Shown in pieces: positions 5,738 to 5,804 of a DNA stretch of 5,804 nt; positions within the stretch are counted from its first letter, which is position 1; every line of letters starts with the position of its first letter. The notes under the pieces are model-generated. The model searched no databases. It was given only the letters and a program-made list of their open reading frames with translations, and was not told the origin of the DNA. A program made the translations under genes and the position numbers. Source of the stretch: an uncultured Actinomycetes bacterium (GTDB lineage Bacteria > Actinomycetota > Actinomycetes > Nanopelagicales > Nanopelagicaceae); NCBI GenBank assembly GCA_903845465.1, contig CAIMXQ010000155.1:1-5804 (forward strand). The letters run 5' to 3'.

Positions 5738-5804
5738 AAGAACGTGCACAACGCCTTGCCCTCTTCTCTGCCATTGAAGGTGGAACCCCTTTCTGGACGC
5801 GCGA
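5734..5804 (+). CDS. dprA: Probable DprA DNA-processing protein, N-terminal fragment
   Basis: ATG 5734 overlaps the comM stop as ATGA, and the frame stays open to the window edge, giving 23 residues that begin MKERAQRLALFSAIEGG. The fragment is too short for domain motifs; it lacks the Rossmann-like core where DprA binds single-stranded DNA and RecA. The call rests on position. In actinobacteria such as Mycobacterium tuberculosis and Streptomyces, dprA follows comM directly, and the helical, Arg/Ala/Leu-rich opening is compatible with a DprA N-terminus. DprA protects incoming single-stranded DNA and loads RecA during transformation. Another small coupled gene cannot be excluded from 71 bases. 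Confidence 0.65.
   Translation, partial: MKERAQRLALFSAIEGGTPFWTR

Overview
The window looks like chromosomal DNA from an actinobacterium with moderate G+C (near half by eye, not counted). Two observations support this. The minus-strand gene at the left is a SepH (DUF3071) cell-division regulator, a family I know only from Actinobacteria. The rightward block rplS-lepB-rnhB-yraN-comM-dprA is the classical actinobacterial order. The moderate G+C, tight packing and apparently leaderless starts would suit a streamlined freshwater lineage such as the Nanopelagicales (acI), but that placement is inference.

Layout from left to right: the last 45 codons of a probable alkaline-phosphatase-superfamily phosphodiesterase (+, 1-138) converge on sepH (-, 976 leftwards). 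The sepH frame has no stop inside the window and runs antisense through the phosphodiesterase end. A 62-bp divergent promoter region separates sepH from an inositol-monophosphatase-family gene (+, 1039-1803). A 119-bp gap with a GC-rich hairpin then leads into rplS (1923-2477), whose product has an unusual 71-residue acidic tail. lepB follows (TTG start, 2511-3164), then rnhB (3174-3779). After a 60-bp gap with a possible internal promoter come yraN (3840-4220), comM (4217-5737) and the first 23 codons of probable dprA (5734 to the edge). The last two junctions are 4-base ATGA overlaps.

The rightward block combines a ribosomal protein, the signal peptidase that matures exported proteins, RNase HII for ribonucleotides in DNA, and a DNA-handling trio. 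In that trio YraN is nuclease-like, ComM is the branch-migration helicase of natural transformation, and DprA loads RecA on incoming single strands. The left part carries division control and phosphate-ester hydrolysis.

I found no mobile element, CRISPR array, tRNA or rRNA, and no clearly new system. The points most worth a second look are the sepH/phosphodiesterase overlap, the acidic L19 tail, the rplS leader hairpin, three candidate leaderless starts, and the absence of the DUF2469 gene usually found after rnhB.
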